Part shown: piece after piece, positions 63,261-64,000 of the stretch
How the letters are laid out: each line of letters opens with the position of its first letter
Numbering within the stretch: the first letter of the stretch is position 1
Source: Piezodorus guildinii
Lineage: Eukaryota; Arthropoda; Insecta; Hemiptera; Pentatomidae
Length of the DNA: 64,000 nucleotides
Direction: 5' to 3'
Assembly (NCBI GenBank): GCA_023052935.1
Contig: CM041292.1
Span: forward strand, 93,665,169 to 93,729,168
Program-made: the position numbers and the translations under genes
The notes under the pieces: model-generated
Seen by the model: only the letters and a program-made list of their open reading frames with translations
Told to the model about the DNA's origin: nothing
The model's database searches: none

Positions 63261-63310
<50 letters not shown>

Positions 63311-63433
63311 ACAGTCCTTTTTTCGGGACTTGGTTATTTGGACTCAAGGGTCCCTAAAACGTAAATTAAAAAATTTTCACGATCGCAATACTTTCCCTTA
63401 CTATATATATTTTATATATAGGTAAGTGAAAGT
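62528..63433. mobile_element. CACTTACC-family element, with (CA)n
   Basis: Perfect 13-bp termini ACTTTCACTTACC (62528-62540) and GGTAAGTGAAAGT (63421-63433) bound 906 bp. A (CA)n run at 63262-63304 sits at the position of the (GT)n in the inverted copy at 56.1 kb. Orientation is opposite to the 55.9-kb copy. Confidence 0.75.
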
Positions 63434-64000
63434 AAAAATGGTAATTGAAACTAATTACTAATGAATATTATAATTAATAATTTTATGTCTAGTTGGGCTA
63501 GAACAGCCTGTCTGTAAATAAACTGCTTGAATTGATTTAAACTTCTTTTCTATCCCAATTATTTATGAGAAGAATCAAGTTTTTATTAAATTTAATAGTC
63601 ATTAATGGCTTCAACTTTGTTTTAGTTTTATTATTATTATTTTTTAATTTATCCACATATATGCTCATTTTATTTTTAGATTCTTTTTTTTACTCCCCCT
63701 TGCACAGATGTTTCCTCCTGTATATATCTTTTTGTTTCCCTTTGCTTAGTGCTGTCGATTGATTTTCATTGTTGAACATATGATATAAAAATAGCGTGTG
63801 AAGAATCAATAATTGTTACTGCTGTGTGATTGATAATTCGCTATTGAGTGTTAGTAATGTTCTGACACATAGTCATTTTTTTTCAATCTATACCACTTCT
63901 GTTTAACTAGCCCATCAATGAATAAATTAATAATTGTTTAATTGTGATGATTATTATTATTCATTTATGTTTTGATATGAACTTTTTCATTAAAATGAAG
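63434..64000. other. AT-rich stretch, no recognised feature
   Basis: One 65-codon Leu/Phe-rich frame at 63565 is low in complexity and lacks splice or promoter context. I see nothing else. Confidence 0.5.

Overview
The window is AT-rich eukaryotic DNA, almost certainly from an arthropod with a large, repeat-laden genome. The evidence is spliceosomal introns with GT/AG borders, a multi-exon SR-type splicing-protein gene, a chitin-binding (Rebers-Riddiford) cuticle protein gene, mariner transposons, several clades of non-LTR retrotransposons, tRNA-derived SINEs and (AT)n/(CA)n microsatellites. I see no bacterial-style genes, no CRISPR array and no rRNA. The species cannot be fixed from the sequence.

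Host genes. (1) The minus strand from 21982 down to 6711 carries twelve coding exons of the CLASRP/SFRS16 (SWAP2) family gene, a CLK-associated SR-like regulator of splicing. All junctions agree in phase, and the 3' end is not found inside the window. (2) 29326-27601 (minus) is a two-exon cuticle protein with a signal peptide and three R&R-type domains, broken by one apparent single-base frameshift near 28325. (3) 38960-38559 (minus) is a GC- and CpG-rich island holding the 5' exons of an unrecognised secreted-peptide precursor. (4) Weaker single-exon candidates lie at 35777-35842 (+), 41896-41997 (+), 42476-42504 (+), 57317-57547 (-), 58181-58387 (-) and 62171-62270 (-).

Mobile DNA fills much of the rest. 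Jockey-clade LINEs occur at 2.7-4.3, 39.4-41.1, 43.5, 44.8-45.2, 46.2-49.6 (nearly intact) and 54.0 kb. Other LINE relics are R1-like (19.3-20.4 kb), L2/CR1-like (24.2-25.1 kb) and two RNase H-bearing elements (30.6-31.3 and 50.1-53.6 kb). An uninterrupted cecropia-type mariner (11701-12986) and a decayed second mariner (about 10.08-11.08 kb) sit in CLASRP introns. tRNA-headed SINEs ending in poly(T) lie at 17.8/18.3, 25.3 and 43.7 kb, and a different tRNA-like SINE lies at 26.1 kb. A 124-bp Helitron-like unit lies at 38170. Several inverted-repeat elements complete the set, including one with five copies that carries a consensus splice donor at its termini.

The most unusual signal is a set of four long inverted-repeat (snap-back) elements at 13.0-13.65, 20.93-21.25, 53.69-53.95 and 59.07-59.34 kb. 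They share an arm motif around CCGAAACGTYGGC. In three of them this is preceded by CTGATGA, one extra base and a GGCY-type hairpin, which gives a hammerhead-ribozyme-like layout. Three copies have convincing 12-16 bp target-site duplications. One is a nearly perfect 2 x 145-bp palindrome, and another was later hit at its edge by the mariner.
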